From Anniella stebbinsi (lineage: Eukaryota > Chordata > Lepidosauria > Squamata > Anniellidae), in contig JARDYH010000001.1 of the NCBI GenBank assembly GCA_029215795.1, forward strand, positions 193,385,654 to 193,449,653: DNA of 64,000 nucleotides. The letters are read 5' to 3'. A program made the translations under genes and the position numbers. Under the pieces are notes generated by a model. That model was given only the letters and a program-made list of their open reading frames with translations. It was not told the origin of the DNA and made no database searches. This document shows, piece by piece, positions 10,621 to 22,440 of this stretch. Positions within the stretch are counted from its first letter, which is position 1. Every line of letters begins with the position of its first letter.

Positions 10621-10983
10621 CAGGCCAGGCTATCTCTGCCCAGGTAGATGTATTGGAAGTGCGAAAGATTATTGTATTGCGAGGAGATAGTGACATGATA
10701 TAATTTTCTTTTATGCCTGCTTCTCCCCTTAGGCCTGGACTTTCAGGCCTAGCAAAGGGTTAGAGAGCTTTCAGTGTTTTAGCAAAATCTCCTGATCCTC
10801 AAGGCCACATCTGTCTTGGGATGGTACAGCCTTGGAATGCAGGAGGGTCCCAGCTTGGCTGCTGTCCACTTGCTTTTAGTGATGGAAAGCAGAGAGGATC
10901 TCTCTCTGTATCAGCTTGGCTGTTGTCCACTCACTGTTAGAAAAGATCAGGAGTACATTAACATCAAGATTGGAGCTTATGAT

Positions 10984-11294
10984 TGTCACACCCCAGGTGT
11001 GATCAGTTAAGGGTGGTGTATAGGACTGCACATAGTCCAGGGGACTAAACTGTATAAAAGTCCAGCCAGAGGAGAGAGGCTAGAGGCTGGGAGTTGCTGG
11101 AAGTTGCTGAAGGAGAGACAGGCTGGTTGCTGGAAGTTACAGGAGAGGAGACAGCCTGGTTGCTGGAGTGCAGAGAGGCTGCTGGAAAGGCTGGTGATGT
11201 GCTGATCAATGTAGGTATGAGATGCAATATTGTTTAGCCATAATATTCAATTTGCTAGACAATAAATCTATAAACTTTCACCACCTGTGTTGCA
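10984..11294 (+). mobile_element. candidate solo LTR
   Basis: The segment begins TGTCACACCCCAGGTGTG and can be closed at a CA at 11293-11294. It holds a TATA-type box TATAAAAG (11053-11060), an AATAAA signal (11261-11266) about 200 bp later, and about 28 bp to the end, which is the layout of a retroviral or Gypsy LTR. Between them is a run of imperfect 'ggctggttgctggaagt' repeats. No convincing 4-6 bp TSD is visible, and no primer-binding site or internal coding follows, so only a solo LTR is possible. Confidence 0.4.
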
Positions 11295-12230
11295 ATTTGC
11301 TTCTGATAAGTATATCAAGAGAACTCTTTTTGCATTTGGCAAAACAGTAAGATCACAGCTAGTGCAAAACCCTATGCTCTGTGCCACAGAAGCCACCTAC
11401 ACCTCCAATGACAAAGATAGATCATCTGCTATACCATCATGGCTACTAGTTGATACTTACACGAGATTTTCATGATTAATTATTTTTATATATACATGTT
11501 ACACATTGATAGCCTTGTAAAACCTGTCCAGTTGAAGCACTACTAATTTTCCATTCTTTGAATTGATGGTGCCCTTTTCTGTTTGGCAATGTGGGTGCGT
11601 AGCAGGCTTACAGAGCTTGATTTGTTTGTTCCAGTTTCCATGGGGCATAAACAAATCTAGGAATAGTGTATGGTCTAATCATGGACCCAGAAAATATCTG
11701 CCTACACCATTATGGAAGTGACAAGATCGAGGAAAATGCAGAATATAAAATGGCTGTTGAGGTCAGTTTCATTTGGTATTTCTAGAACTATCAAATAGAA
11801 TGTATTGCAATTTATCCTGGATCTATTCAGAAGTCTTTAAAAAAATTATAGGAACAGCGCACCACCGGATGTCCAAAGATTGTGCCCAGATTTATCCACT
11901 AGCCAAGATTTCCTATTAACCAATAGCTGCGAGCAAACCAAGCCAATGAAAGCCAAGGAAGGTGAACATTTTAGCAGACAGCTTTTTGTTTGATCCTCAA
12001 AGGGTATGGGCCACCATTAATGTTCCCTTCTGTCTTGATGGACTCCTACTTGCCCAAGTGCTTTGAGGAAAATTGTACCTTCTACTGGCCTCCGATTGTT
12101 ACACTGTAAAAGCTTTTCCTCTATACGCCTGATCTGAAGGTTAAAGTCACACCACATTCTATTCTCAGAGTCCCTGGACTCTAAAGTATCTTACATCAAG
12201 GTCAAATGAAGGGGCTGTGCTTCTCCCTCC

Positions 12231-12253
12231 CTCTCTCTCTCTCTCTCTCTCTC
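12231..12253. repeat. (CT)n microsatellite
   Basis: Eleven CT units. The interval 11295-12230 has no recognisable gene or element and may be unique sequence. Confidence 0.85.
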
Positions 12254-12776
12254 ACTCCAGAGTGAAAAGGAAAGAGCAACAGCAGCTATTTAAGCCTTCT
12301 GGCTCACCCTCCATCTGCCCGCCACTCCCCACAGTGCTTGCTGATTACCAGACTTCGAATAAAGGAGTTTCACAGGGATGTGGGGAATGTTGCACAGAGA
12401 CGCCTCATTTGAGAAGTAATGATGGGCATCCATTTACTTAGCTTTGTGGCTTGTTTAGTTCACTTACAAATAAGGCCCCGTAATGTATAATATTTTGGAC
12501 CCCTGTCTCAGCAGCACTTCTTTGCCAAGAGGAAGTGAGGAAAGACGGTCGGCTCAATTGGCAGTGACCACTGAGCAGAAATCACACTGTTTCATCTTTA
12601 AATCTCTACAGTGGCTTTTAGTCAGAGGTACCTTCAGAACTGCATTAATCATCAGCTGCATTGTCTGATTACTCACACAGCTGGGAAGAAAGTCGCACAT
12701 CCATGACTTTTTACAAGTATTGAAATAATAATTGGCATTTTTTTATATACTCAATGGTGTGTTGATATAGCTGCAA

Positions 12777-12778
<2 letters not shown>

Positions 12779-12812
<34 letters not shown>

Positions 12813-12833
12813 TGTGTGTGTGTGTGTGTGTGT
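12779..12833. repeat. compound (AT)n-(GT)n microsatellite
   Basis: About 15 AT units followed by 12 GT units, then a G run. The interval 12254-12778 and the following 12834-13315 hold no recognised feature apart from a short 'ggattgcag ... ttgcaatcct' inverted pair near 12940. Confidence 0.95.
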
Positions 12834-13315
12834 AGGGGGGAGAATCTAGTTTCAAAATAGGGAGAATCATGCTAGGTGCTGGAACACATTATAGGGTGAC
12901 TATAAATACTGTAAATAAATAAATAGATATACTCAGAGGATTGCAGCCTTTTGCAATCCTATGAACGGAGACAGCATAAAGAAAACCTAAGATAGAAGAT
13001 GCCATAAAAAAATCTCCATCCCCTAACCCCACTAATTATAATAATTATAATATTTTAATTATAATATTAATTGCTATTTTTTTAAAAAAAAATCACAATG
13101 AATTGCAATAGACATTCAAAAGGACTACTGACCACACTGCAACCTATTACCTGAAATGAAACTTCAAACAAAATGACTTCATATCTATAAATGTTTCACA
13201 GGAAACATGCAGGAGTGCTTCAGTAATTCCTAATGTGTGATGTAGACTCCTTCTTGCATTGCTATATCGCTTTCTTCTTCAAAAGCTGCACTGGTTGAAT
13301 CTCAAAGGTACTTAC

Positions 13316-13363
13316 ATAACCCATGTAATTACCATTACTTCTGTAAGTAATATCAGGACGTAG
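13316..13363 (-). CDS. candidate internal exon, minus strand (48 nt)
   Basis: On the minus strand the acceptor reads TGCTTGCTTTCTTGCAG and the donor GTAAGTACC, both close to consensus. The 48 nt between them are open in the first frame and encode LRPDITYRSNGNYMGY, starting and ending on codon boundaries (phase 0 to 0). That matches the 15.9-kb candidate, which also ends in phase 0, with an intron of about 2.4 kb between them. The residues look like ordinary soluble protein, but no domain is recognisable. Its length keeps confidence moderate. Confidence 0.4.
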
Positions 13364-13825
13364 CTGCAAGAAAGCAAGCATAAGACTCTAGGTTTCATTT
13401 GTTTTCTCAGGAGTAGACAGCTATGCCTCAACTTCCCAGTAGCCCAGCTTAGCTGGTCAACAGAAGCTGAGAGAACCATCAGAGCATGTTCAAACAGACA
13501 ATTCTGGAGTTTTCAAACAATTTAATTGGCTCAGCTGAAAGGCGGCCGCATCAGAGGGGTGCTGAAGGCCAATGCTTTTCTTCCAGTACACAGAATACCG
13601 TTTCATTGAAGGCAGTGAAAAGGAGAAGTAAATGTTTAAGGACTGCATAAAACTTCAGGAAATGGTGAGCCTCAGACATTTGGCCACCTAGGGATGGAAA
13701 ACAAATTTGGCCTCCTGTAGGTTCCAAAGATTCCACCATCTGCACAGCTGAAGAGGGGAAATATATACATGCTTAGTTGTAGAGATTATTAAAATGGAAG
13801 GATAACACAGCCAATTATAATGTAG

Positions 13826-13993
13826 GATGCTGCCTTATACTGAGTAAGAGCCTTGGTCCATCTGGCCCAGTGTTGTCAATATTTGATTGGCAGTGTCTCT
13901 CCAGGGTTTCAGGCCTGTCCTACCTGGAGATGCAGGGTATCAAACCTGGCACCTTCTGCTTGCAAAGCATGTGCTCTACTACTGAGGTACAGC
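13826..13993 (-). mobile_element. tRNA-Ala-like SINE
   Basis: Read on the minus strand it starts with a tRNA-like head (near 13993-13920: 'cagtagtagagcacatgctt tgcaagcagaagg' and a B-box-like GGTTTGATACCC) and runs into the family body with 'tgccaatcaaatattgacaa' and 'cagtataaggcagcatcc'. It is better preserved than the 2.5-kb copy. Anticodon-arm similarity is to tRNA-Ala. The 229-bp MITE lies just downstream. Confidence 0.75.
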
Positions 13994-14026
13994 CCCCCCT
14001 GCACCTCAACTATCAGAGGAAGACAA

Positions 14027-14255
14027 TGGCTCAATTCGGACGACACGATAGTCAATGGTGGGTTGACTAATCCTAACCCTCACGTTAACCCTAGGGGGCA
14101 CTCCCCACACAACATGGTAATAAGTAATCAACTGTGGTGTGGATGAGGTTCAGCGCTGAGTTGACTATGGCAGCATTCGGATGACACAATAGTCAAAACA
14201 ACTGACGATTGTTTCCCCCACACCAGTTATTTATTGTGTCATCCGAATTGAGCCA
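14027..14255. mobile_element. 229-bp MITE, copy 2
   Basis: Same length and ends as the copy at 3892: TGGCTCAATTCGGACGACA at left and TGTCATCCGAATTGAGCCA at right. Flanking trinucleotides are AAT and ACT if the terminus is placed at GGCTC. Interior inverted words (gttgactaat, gacacaatagtcaa) are shared. It has no open frame of its own; the 97-aa frame crossing it merely continues from the neighbouring SINE. Confidence 0.8.
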
Positions 14256-14394
14256 CTGTATACCTCACTAACACCATCAACTCTAACTTCAGAAGATGCT
14301 GTGGAAATGTTGGTGTGAAAAATCCGTATAAAAGAAAGCGGAAGTAAGTGAGATGCGGAGAAGAGTTGTGTTTCAGAGTGCATCATGTGTCAGA

Positions 14395-14490
14395 TGAAGT
14401 GTGTTCTGACTGACAGTTTTAATTCTTGTGAACTGCCCAAAGAGGTTTGGTTATTGGGTGGTATAGAAATGTATTAAATAAATAAATGCA
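14395..14490 (+). mobile_element. LINE/SINE-type 3' tail
   Basis: 'cttgtgaactgcccaaagag gtttggttattgggtggtat agaaatg' followed by (aaat)n is a standard squamate non-LTR tail. 14491-15729 beyond it holds no recognised repeat; its short open frames have no supporting splice sites. Confidence 0.65.
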
Positions 14491-15729
14491 GTGAAAGTGT
14501 CCCCACCACCACTGCCGTGCCTCCTCAACATCTTAGAACTATTATAAACTTTCTACACAAGGCTTTTATTGCATACTCATGATTGGTCACTCACAGAAAT
14601 TTGCGGGTCCTTTACATGATGTTGTCAACCTCCAGAGTGTCTCCCTGCACTTTTTGAGCTTTATCCTACTTTTTAAAAGATCACAGATAAGCCAATAGCA
14701 AGCATTAATGTGAGATATCGGCAGTGTGTAATGATGGCATTGCACGACAATATATAATGAAACCAAATAGAATATTTCTGAGAAAGGAAGTTTTCAATTC
14801 AAACCATGTGTCCGCCATATAAAGAAGCCCATCATAACCTTGCAAAAAAACCGGAATCAGAAAGCCTGGGTAAGGCTGCGGGATTTCAGCCTGGTATGGT
14901 GACACCCTTAGACACAAGCTATTGCTGCTTGATACTTCACTGCTTATCTATCAGAGAAGAGCCGATTCCTGGAAGGTGAAGAAGGTGCTGTTGCAGTCTT
15001 GGTTGTATCACAACTTGAATTTTTGAGCTAAAATGACCACTCTCATTTGAGTCCCACTCTCTTCCCTCCAACGCCATTGTGATGGGGTGGAGGAAGTGAT
15101 CTTGTCCCCAGGGTATCACACAATGGATGAGGAGAACACTGTGTGTGTCAGAACAAGAACAATCTGCTAGCAACAATATTCTCAATGTGTCACTCCAGAA
15201 CCAGAGGCAACTGTACCCCAGGAGAACAGCAAGTAGAACTAGAAAGTACACATTTTCATCTGTACACCCAGAATTTGGGAAACACTTCCCTGGACTTGTG
15301 AGGTACTATTGACTGTATTCAACAAAGCTACTCCTTTTTCATTTTATTTGTTTTTGAAGAAAAGTGGTGTATATGCTCTTAATCCTCTCCCTGCAAGCTT
15401 TTTGTGTACTAAAAAAACTGCCCTCCCCAAGCTGCTTTCCCACCTATGGGGGATAAATATATCATGTCCACATGACTTTTACCTTGAGGGGAAGACAATT
15501 TTTAGCCTGGAGGGAAGGGACTAAGCATCCCTCCCATACCACACACCACTCCGCCACCAAACTCCTTTTCCATTCAGTCTTGGAGATGACTAGGTTTACA
15601 TTAAAGTTAAAAAACAACAACATCCAATCTACTGAAAACACTTTGCCTGTCTCCCATGGTATATGCAATTGATCCCTAAGATCCAAACAAAGCAAAACAA
15701 AAGGAGCAGAAAGAGCATATTTTACTTAC

Positions 15730-15855
15730 CTGCTCATCCTTATAAAAAGATGCAGGTGGCTTTCTCTGTTCGTCCCTGAGATGTGGATAAAAGTTGTCCC
15801 TCACGTGTTTTGCTAGATACTTGTCAGGAGTTTTCAACAATGGTCTCAGCTGTTC
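15730..15855 (-). CDS. candidate internal coding exon, minus strand (126 nt, 42 codons)
   Basis: On the minus strand an acceptor with CCCTCTTCAAATCCTGCAG precedes 126 nt ending GAGCAG and followed by the consensus donor GTAAGTAAA. The exon is exactly 42 codons, open in the phase-0 frame. It encodes a charged, soluble-looking segment starting EQLRPLLKTPDKYLAK and ending PPASFYKDEQ, with no signal or membrane segment. Phases fit both neighbours: the 36.5-kb candidate ends in phase 0 and the 13.3-kb candidate begins in phase 0. I do not recognise the family. This is the best single coding candidate in the window, but it was found by eye, with no transcript or homology evidence. Confidence 0.5.
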
Positions 15856-16246
15856 CTGCAGGATTTGAAGAGGGCTGTCAGTGTTGTGAAACATGATATG
15901 ATATTTACAGTTTGATTGTTACAACAGACTCACATTGAATGGAATCCACCTTTAATTAACAGTGACAAAAAGTGACATCTCCAAATGAGGAACATCTCTT
16001 CTTTTCCGTTGCCCTGCAATTATTCTTTTGGAATTCCTCATGGTTCTAACAGTAACCTTTTCAAATGTATCCGAGGCACACCGTGTGTTGCAGTGCCCAT
16101 TTTTGGGGGCTACATGCAAAACAAAAAATGAATTTAAAATCAAGATGTGAAATGCCTCAGCGTTGGGAGGGAATATCTAGCACAGAGAAATAATAACATG
16201 TTGCGGCTACTATAGGAATATGCCATCAGGAATTTCAGAAAACAAG

Positions 16247-16814
16247 GGGCCGATCTACATACGAGGTTTTTGACGTTTTATAAAGGTTATGAAAACTCTT
16301 TGGGCCACATGACGCACTCCCTATAACGTTGTATATCTGAGGTTTTTTAAAACTCCCTTCAGTTATGTACAACGGTTTTACTTTTAATAAATCGTTTTAA
16401 GTAAAATAATGTGTCCTTCCTTACTGTTTGTGATTCGTGGGGGCAGTGCTTCATTGACCGGTGCCCAAATGCTTAGCAGTTGATTGGTGGGGAAGAAAGA
16501 GGAAGTGGGTGAGTGAACTACAACACCCACAATGCCTAGCCCTATACTCGCTAGGGTATGACAGAGGAACAAAGGAGGAAGTGATGACTGAACTACAACC
16601 CCCACAATGCCTTGCCCTAAACTAATTGAAAAAACGAAAGAGAAAGAGACAGGGCAGAACAGCATGTGACCGCACACACCGCTTTAAAGACTGAAGACTC
16701 TTCTCCTGTAATGTGAGTACTCAAGTAATGTGGCCTAAGACGTTTTAGAACGCACCTATTTGGAACGTTTTAAAATACTTTTAAAAACTTCCAAAGGACT
16801 GTGTAGATCGGTCC
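16247..16814. mobile_element. 568-bp MITE with 3-bp TSD, copy 1
   Basis: Ends GGGCCGATCTACATACGAGG and rightward GTGTAGATCGGTCC are inverted repeats, flanked by AAG on both sides (16244-16246, 16815-16817). Subterminal sequence repeats ACGTTTTA and 'aaaccgtt' type words. The core has two direct copies of a 'gaactacaac(a/c)cccacaat gcc' motif about 70 bp apart. The copy at 34297-34864 is exactly as long. A 3-bp TSD points to a PIF/Harbinger-like mobiliser (inference). A shared minus-strand frame of about 90 codons has no domain. Confidence 0.8.
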
Positions 16815-17404
16815 AAGGAGGAAAGACAAAATCTAAAAGGATCTATTTAAAGTTTATTAAGACTAATGTGTTTGGTGTAAAGAGTTCTTTTTCAGGGATA
16901 ACTGAGGGTCAAATTACATGTTATTTTTTAAACACAGCATGCAATGATGTTTTTTGCTTTTTTTGTACCTTACTCAAAAGCAAACACGTGGGGCTGTGAG
17001 ACCAATTCAGACGGGGACTACAGCATGTGGGGAAGGCAGTTCATCCTTCCCCAGCTGTGACCCCACTGAAATCCCCTCATATATGGCAGTTAGGGACAAT
17101 TTTATGCTATTCCTAACTGCTATGCAAGTGGGGGGGGGGGAATTGGGGAGAGTCACACCTGGGAATGGAAGAATCAAATCTCCCTTCCCCATTCACTGCT
17201 GTCCCATTCCAGATCAGGCCCCTGGGCTCACTTTTCCAGACATAACTGCATGCTAAATATTACTAGCACCATGTAGCTTGACCCTTAACCAGTTTCTTCA
17301 AGGGAACTGCCTAAGCAGTATTGCACATGATCGGATAAGGTCATCTTTCCCAGGGCCAGAATCAGAGGTTAGCCATCACTGGACATGTCTAGTATTCTGC
17401 TGAA

Positions 17405-17509
17405 ATTGTTTTTAGCTGTTGAAATTGTTTTAAACTTTGTATATTTTAATGTTTTATGCTGTTCTTATCTGGGTATTGTTGTGAGCTGCCCAGAAAGCGA
17501 GAGATAATA

Positions 17510-17554
<45 letters not shown>
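17405..17554 (+). mobile_element. LINE-type 3' tail with (AAT)n
   Basis: 'gttgtgagctgcccagaaag cgagagataat' leads into about 17 AAT units (17504-17554). Upstream T-rich 'ttgaaattgttttaaac' words match the tail at 29215. 16818-17404 contains a short inverted pair (near 17095 and 17120) but no defined element; 17555-18323 is unique-looking. Confidence 0.65.
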
Positions 17555-18323
17555 GGCCTACGGATCTACCTGGGGCCCACTGCAGACCTCTGCAACCTGC
17601 TGGCCTGCTCCTCCTTTCCCTAGCCAACACTGACCATCCACCTGCCGTTTCTGAGCATACAAGCCATGAAAAGATGGAGGTGGTGAAGCAGCATCCTCAG
17701 TTTGCCTTGTGTACTTCCTCTGGGTGTTTATGCGGACTAGGCCCAGGGGGATACGGCAAGCAAATAGGCAGTGGTGAAGAGAAGTGAGGCCCGTCCATAG
17801 AGCGGGGGGGGGACTGAGAACCCCCTAAAACATGATACCAGCTATGACTGTTCCTCTGACAAAACTGGCTTGGTTGACACCGAGAAAGAGCCTCCCGATT
17901 TGATGGATCATATTCAATGGTGGCTGCAGCCCCTCAGAACCTTAAAAAAACAGCTTCTGGGGTTGAGGGACCTTCCCAAACAGTATGGGATTTTGTACGG
18001 CAGGCTCTAGTAGATAAGGGGGATCAGCCAAAGTTGAGTGTCTCGTCTTAAATGAGCAGAAACACTTTTAGCACAAAGCCATCAGTAGATACCAACCAGT
18101 GTGTTGGATCTTCACAAACTAATGAATTCCTGTGCCCCTTTGAAGGTTCCTCTTCTCTTCCTACATTGGTGCCTTTCCTCACCCATTTACCCCCCTGGCA
18201 GCATCAACGAATATATTCCCTTTATTTCCAAAGTTCAGAAGTGAGTGTGGATCCTAACGTAGCCAAGCAGCACCATCCAGGCACAACAGGGATGTATGTG
18301 GATCATTGAACAAGGAGTGGCAG

Positions 18324-19070
18324 TGTGACACCTCCCCTTTGGTCCTCCTTTTATTTGTCTCTATCATAAAAGGATCCCAACTTTTTGGGACCGTTATCGG
18401 AATGCTGCTCACTGAGTCTGTGACTCACCGACTCTTTTTGGCCTCACCACAGCCAGCCCAGCACCCTCTGCTCACCCTTTTCCTCCACCGCTGCTACCAT
18501 AGAACACCGTACCTTACCTCAGGTAATTTAAGAATCCAATCCAGTTTGTAAAACAAAATAATTTTTATTTAACAATTAATAAGATTGTGCAGTTTAAAAA
18601 GCTTGCGATGTCATTAGTCGCAATACTTGTCTGTTTCCATACATTGTCATACATAACCCTGCCTACTCTACCCGCTAGATTACGCCATCTCCTCCCATTC
18701 ACTCTGATCCAAAAATAATAAAATACGTTTATCCTGCTCTTGCTCTAAACCCTTTTGTAAACAAACCCAGACTCCGTCTCCCTCTCTCCACATACAACTC
18801 TCAACTGCTTCTCTCCTAACTCCTCCCTCTCACTGCTAACTGCCAATCCAAACCTTTGAACCAGCAGCCAGTCAGCATTCACCTCACACTCCACTCACTC
18901 GCTGCCCCTCCCAACAGAATTAACCACTTACTAACCGTGCATTCAAAATCCAAACAGCACTTACATCCTAAACAGCAATAATCAGTAAAACATTGCAAGC
19001 ACTTCCATCATAAATAAATGGCATTAAACAGTAAAACGTCACAGGCAGCACTCCACTCTGCAACATTTTG
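18324..19070. other. unclassified pyrimidine-rich block, possible degenerate LTR
   Basis: Begins TGTGACACCTCCCCTTTG and is strongly C/T-rich, with 'aataatttttatttaacaa' near 18560 and AATAAA words on the plus strand near 18717 and 19012. A TG start and 'gtcacaggcagcactccac' near the far side hint at inverted ends, but no TSD or second boundary can be fixed. It may be an old retroelement piece. 19071-20040 after it is largely unique, with C runs at 19881 and 19938. Confidence 0.2.
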
Positions 19071-20582
19071 TTGCCGGTCCCACTTCTAAGGACCTAATTT
19101 TCAAGTCAGCGTAAGAGAATAAAATTGTACTGCTTAGAAATGATATCACTAATAGCAGCTTGGTGTCCTACAGACATATATAAATAAGAATACAGTACAC
19201 ACATCTTGAAATGGCAAGAAAAGCAGCTGTTGCCACACCTCAGTCCATTTCTTTCTAGCAGCCCTTCTGCTTTTACAGTCTCTCTCTCTTTCTTACCCCC
19301 CTCCCCAATGTAACCAAACAGCCAGCTGTAAAAGCTGGCTATGCGATTCTTGAAAGACAACAGAGACTATTTCAATGCAGCAATTACAAGTGGATCTGTC
19401 AGTTATTTATTCTGCTACTGCCAGCTATCTCCTATGTATGCCTTTGATTTTATGCAACACAGGGCATCCATTTATACCGTTTGAAAGGTTCTGTGCTAAT
19501 TGTCACTTCTAATTTGGCTAATGATATTGCAATACATACATGCAAGACGTAGCAGAAAATATCTAAATATTTAAAAGACACGTAGAGGTTTTTGTTACTC
19601 TCCGGAAGCATGCACTGCTGTCTGTCATGAAAATCTTTCCATTCATGCAAAGCAGCAGTGAATTTCAGGCTTTGATCCTAGACATGCTTCTGTGGTAGTA
19701 CATCCCACTGAAATCAATGAAAATAATTACTTCCAAATAAACTAGATAGATTGATTGATTGATGTAGCCCTCTCCCTTCCAAAGGGCTAAGAAGAAAGGG
19801 AATAGACATATGTCTTTATGCATTCAAAAATCCCTCCCCAACAGGATCATGGTCTAACAGATTCCTTTCTTACTTATTCCCCCCCCCCCAATTTTCTTAT
19901 ACTTTGAGACAAGTTTGCACAACTTATGTAGAAAAGCCCCCCCCCCCAAACGTTGTTAAAAAGAATTAGGGTGCTGTCTGAACGAAACTTCTTTCATGGT
20001 TAATTTTATGGTTATTTTAATTGTTTGTTTTATAGCTCCTGAAGAAGAAGATCATTTCTCCGAAACGCATAGAGCACAATAAATCTTGCTTTCTTTGAGC
20101 ACCGGAGTTTGCCTCCTGCCTCATCGTCAGTCTATGGCGCCTTTCCCTTCACATTCGCACCCACCGAACCTAACAAAGCCAACCAAATCGGGCAAGGAAA
20201 CACCTGCAAAGAGCTTGTTTCGCCCTTCCCTGCCCAATAGAATACCTATAAGAACTTTCTGAAACTAAGAACTTGTGCCTGAGTTTTGTTTTAATTCTTC
20301 CTCCCTACCAATCCCTTTTCCTTTCCTTTTTTAGACTGAAGGCCTGAGGGCAGGGCTGTCTCATTATTAATCTTTGTAAGTCATGATGGGAGTTATTGCA
20401 AGGGACCTGGCGAAGTGTAGGGGTCATCCACCTCCACCAATTCCTGTCCTTCCATTGATATGTACTCCTCACTAACCCCCATCATATTTTAATTACATGA
20501 CGGGAGAATCCATGTAATTAAAGAGAAGCAGGTCTGGCCTTGCCTCCAAAATCACATGGCTTTCCTGGCCCCACTCTTCATG

Positions 20583-20791
20583 CAGTGGAGGCTGGTGGCT
20601 CCAATGTCATGGGGCGGTGAATCTGTTCTGGGATTTGTCAGAACTCTAAAGGAGCTATCTAAGGTGCTGGATCCCGAATACCAAAATATGTTCGGCACCT
20701 TGGATAACTCCTTTCGAGTTCTGACTGGTTCTGACTCAAACCCAGAGCAGATTTATGGCCCTACTGACATCAAACCTGCCAGCCTCTACAG
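20583..20791 (+). mobile_element. 209-bp hAT MITE with CAGTGGAGGCTGG ends
   Basis: Left end CAGTGGAGGCTGGTGGC and right end GCCAGCCTCTACAG are inverted repeats. The flanking octamers TCTTCATG (20575-20582) and CCTTAATG (20792-20799) match at six of eight positions, consistent with an aged hAT TSD. A partly preserved relative lies at 55331-55500. It is non-coding; the 98-aa frame through it has no domain. 20800-21420 after it has G runs near 21050 and 21320 and otherwise nothing. Confidence 0.65.
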
Positions 20792-21419
20792 CCTTAATGT
20801 CCATGCATTGAGAGTGGATGTCTGCAGGGGACATCTTACATGTGTAGATTAGAAAAAGACTACCAGAAGGCTATGTGTTCGACTAATTGTGTCAGTATAG
20901 CTGACACCATTTTTCTTTACTTTTGTGTAAGTGCTGATTGGCACCATGACACTTCAGGTGAGGTGGGGTTTCAGTTTACCTTCCCACCCATCGAAATCAG
21001 TGGATTTTAAAAAAAACCCACAGGGGGTAGAATTTCAGGGGGGAAATGGGGGGGGGGAGAGAGATTAAACCCTCTTCTCCTGAAGCACTATGGTCCTGAC
21101 TGGATTGGGGACTGCATTCATTTACACAAAAGTAAACCATGCAGTTTCCCCCACCCCTATTTATCCCTAAATATATGAAAAAGTATGGGGATTGTCCTTG
21201 AAAAGGTGCAAACATTTTCCTTGGCCTCTTCATAACCACAGCCAACCTGAAAGGGTCTGAGATAGTACAGTGCCAAAAATTTCTCCCACATTCTTGTTTA
21301 CCATTTTCATTCAATTTGATGGGGGGGGGGGGGGAATTGCTTTCAGAAATGAATTCAAAGGAGAATAAAAATTAAGAGAAATCCTCATGTGTTGGATTCA
21401 AGGTTCTAGTGCTTACCTT

Positions 21420-22440
21420 ACTTTTGTGCATCCTGTCTTCCACTGTACAATCATCTCCTCTGAAGCCGGAAGCCATGTTGGCTTCCTGCACTTCGATTAA
21501 AGCCCAGGGCAATACGTGATGTAATAGGGCTTTCTCAGATCAGGAAGCACAGGCAGCCTGGGAGGCTGCAGAGCAATGAAGAGATGTGTAATAAAAAGAA
21601 AGGAAGGAAGTTTACCTCTAGACGGACGCTTTTCCCCGCAGTAGCTTCAGAGCAGCGGCAGGTGGATTACATGACGCTGCCGCCACTCCGAAGCTACTGC
21701 GGGGAAAAGCCCCAAAGCTCTGCTCTAAAACAGTCGGGCATTTACCCCGGCTTTTTTAGCTTGGAGCAAGGTGACGACAGCATTTGCCGTCTGTCGCTCT
21801 TGCTCCGGAGCTTCTGGGAGGCCTGCCACGGTCTATGGCGGCCACCGATTGGTCGCCATGGGCTGGGTAGGGAAGGGGATGGACCAGTGAGCCATAAGCT
21901 CGCTGCACCACCTCCGCGCCTCCGCAGTCCTCCCTGCCCCCATTTTATAAAGTGAAAAACAAAAATTAAACTTACCATGGAAGAGGGGAGCCGATGCTCC
22001 CAGCTGCCCCTACAGCTGCCACTGATGCTCTGCTGGGCAGGCCCGGGCACGGCAGCAGTGGCGGCGGCAGGAAAGCCTGCTGTGGCGCTCCTTCCGATGT
22101 AGATGGGCGGAAGGAGCACCATTGCAGGGGGCGCCGCCTGCCACTGCCACTGCGTGGTCTCACCGGCACCATTACGAGGAGGGCAAAGAAAGAAAGAAAG
22201 AAAGAGAGCACAGCACCCTCAGCCACCTCACAGTGCTCAAAACTACGACCAAAAGTAATACAAAATAAGTAATAAAATGCCCTGAAAATGAAGCAGAAAA
22301 ATGGAAACCTCCTTAATGAGGGTAGAAAACTTTCAGGAAACTGGAGGGCAGATTTTGGCACAGCAGTTGCTCCATCTCATCCCCGGAGCTGGATACAACA
22401 CTGCATTGCGGGAAACGCGCGATGAGAGCTAGGCTGCCAA
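21420..22440. other. GC- and CpG-rich block with inverted repeats
   Basis: About 1 kb much richer in G+C and CpG than its surroundings. It contains a perfect 20-bp inverted pair (21629-21648 and 21690-21709), another hairpin around 22090-22125 (gctccttcc ... ggaaggagc), and a GCATTGCGGGAAACGCGCG stretch near 22401-22420. On the minus strand, GC-rich sequence ends in a donor-like GTAAGTTTAATT near 21975. It could be a CpG-island promoter or a GC-rich transposon cargo; hairpins favour the second. Long frames on both strands here are a by-product of base composition. Confidence 0.4.

Noticed and set aside
13900..13993. tRNA-Ala-like sequence as a tRNA gene
   Set aside because: It continues into a SINE body shared with other copies, the cloverleaf is broken, and no terminator is placed as in a gene.
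18203..18241. Possible 39-nt plus-strand exon (HQRIYSLYFQSSE) with a good acceptor and GTGAGTG donor
   Set aside because: Too short to distinguish from chance; nothing links it to other exons except phase.
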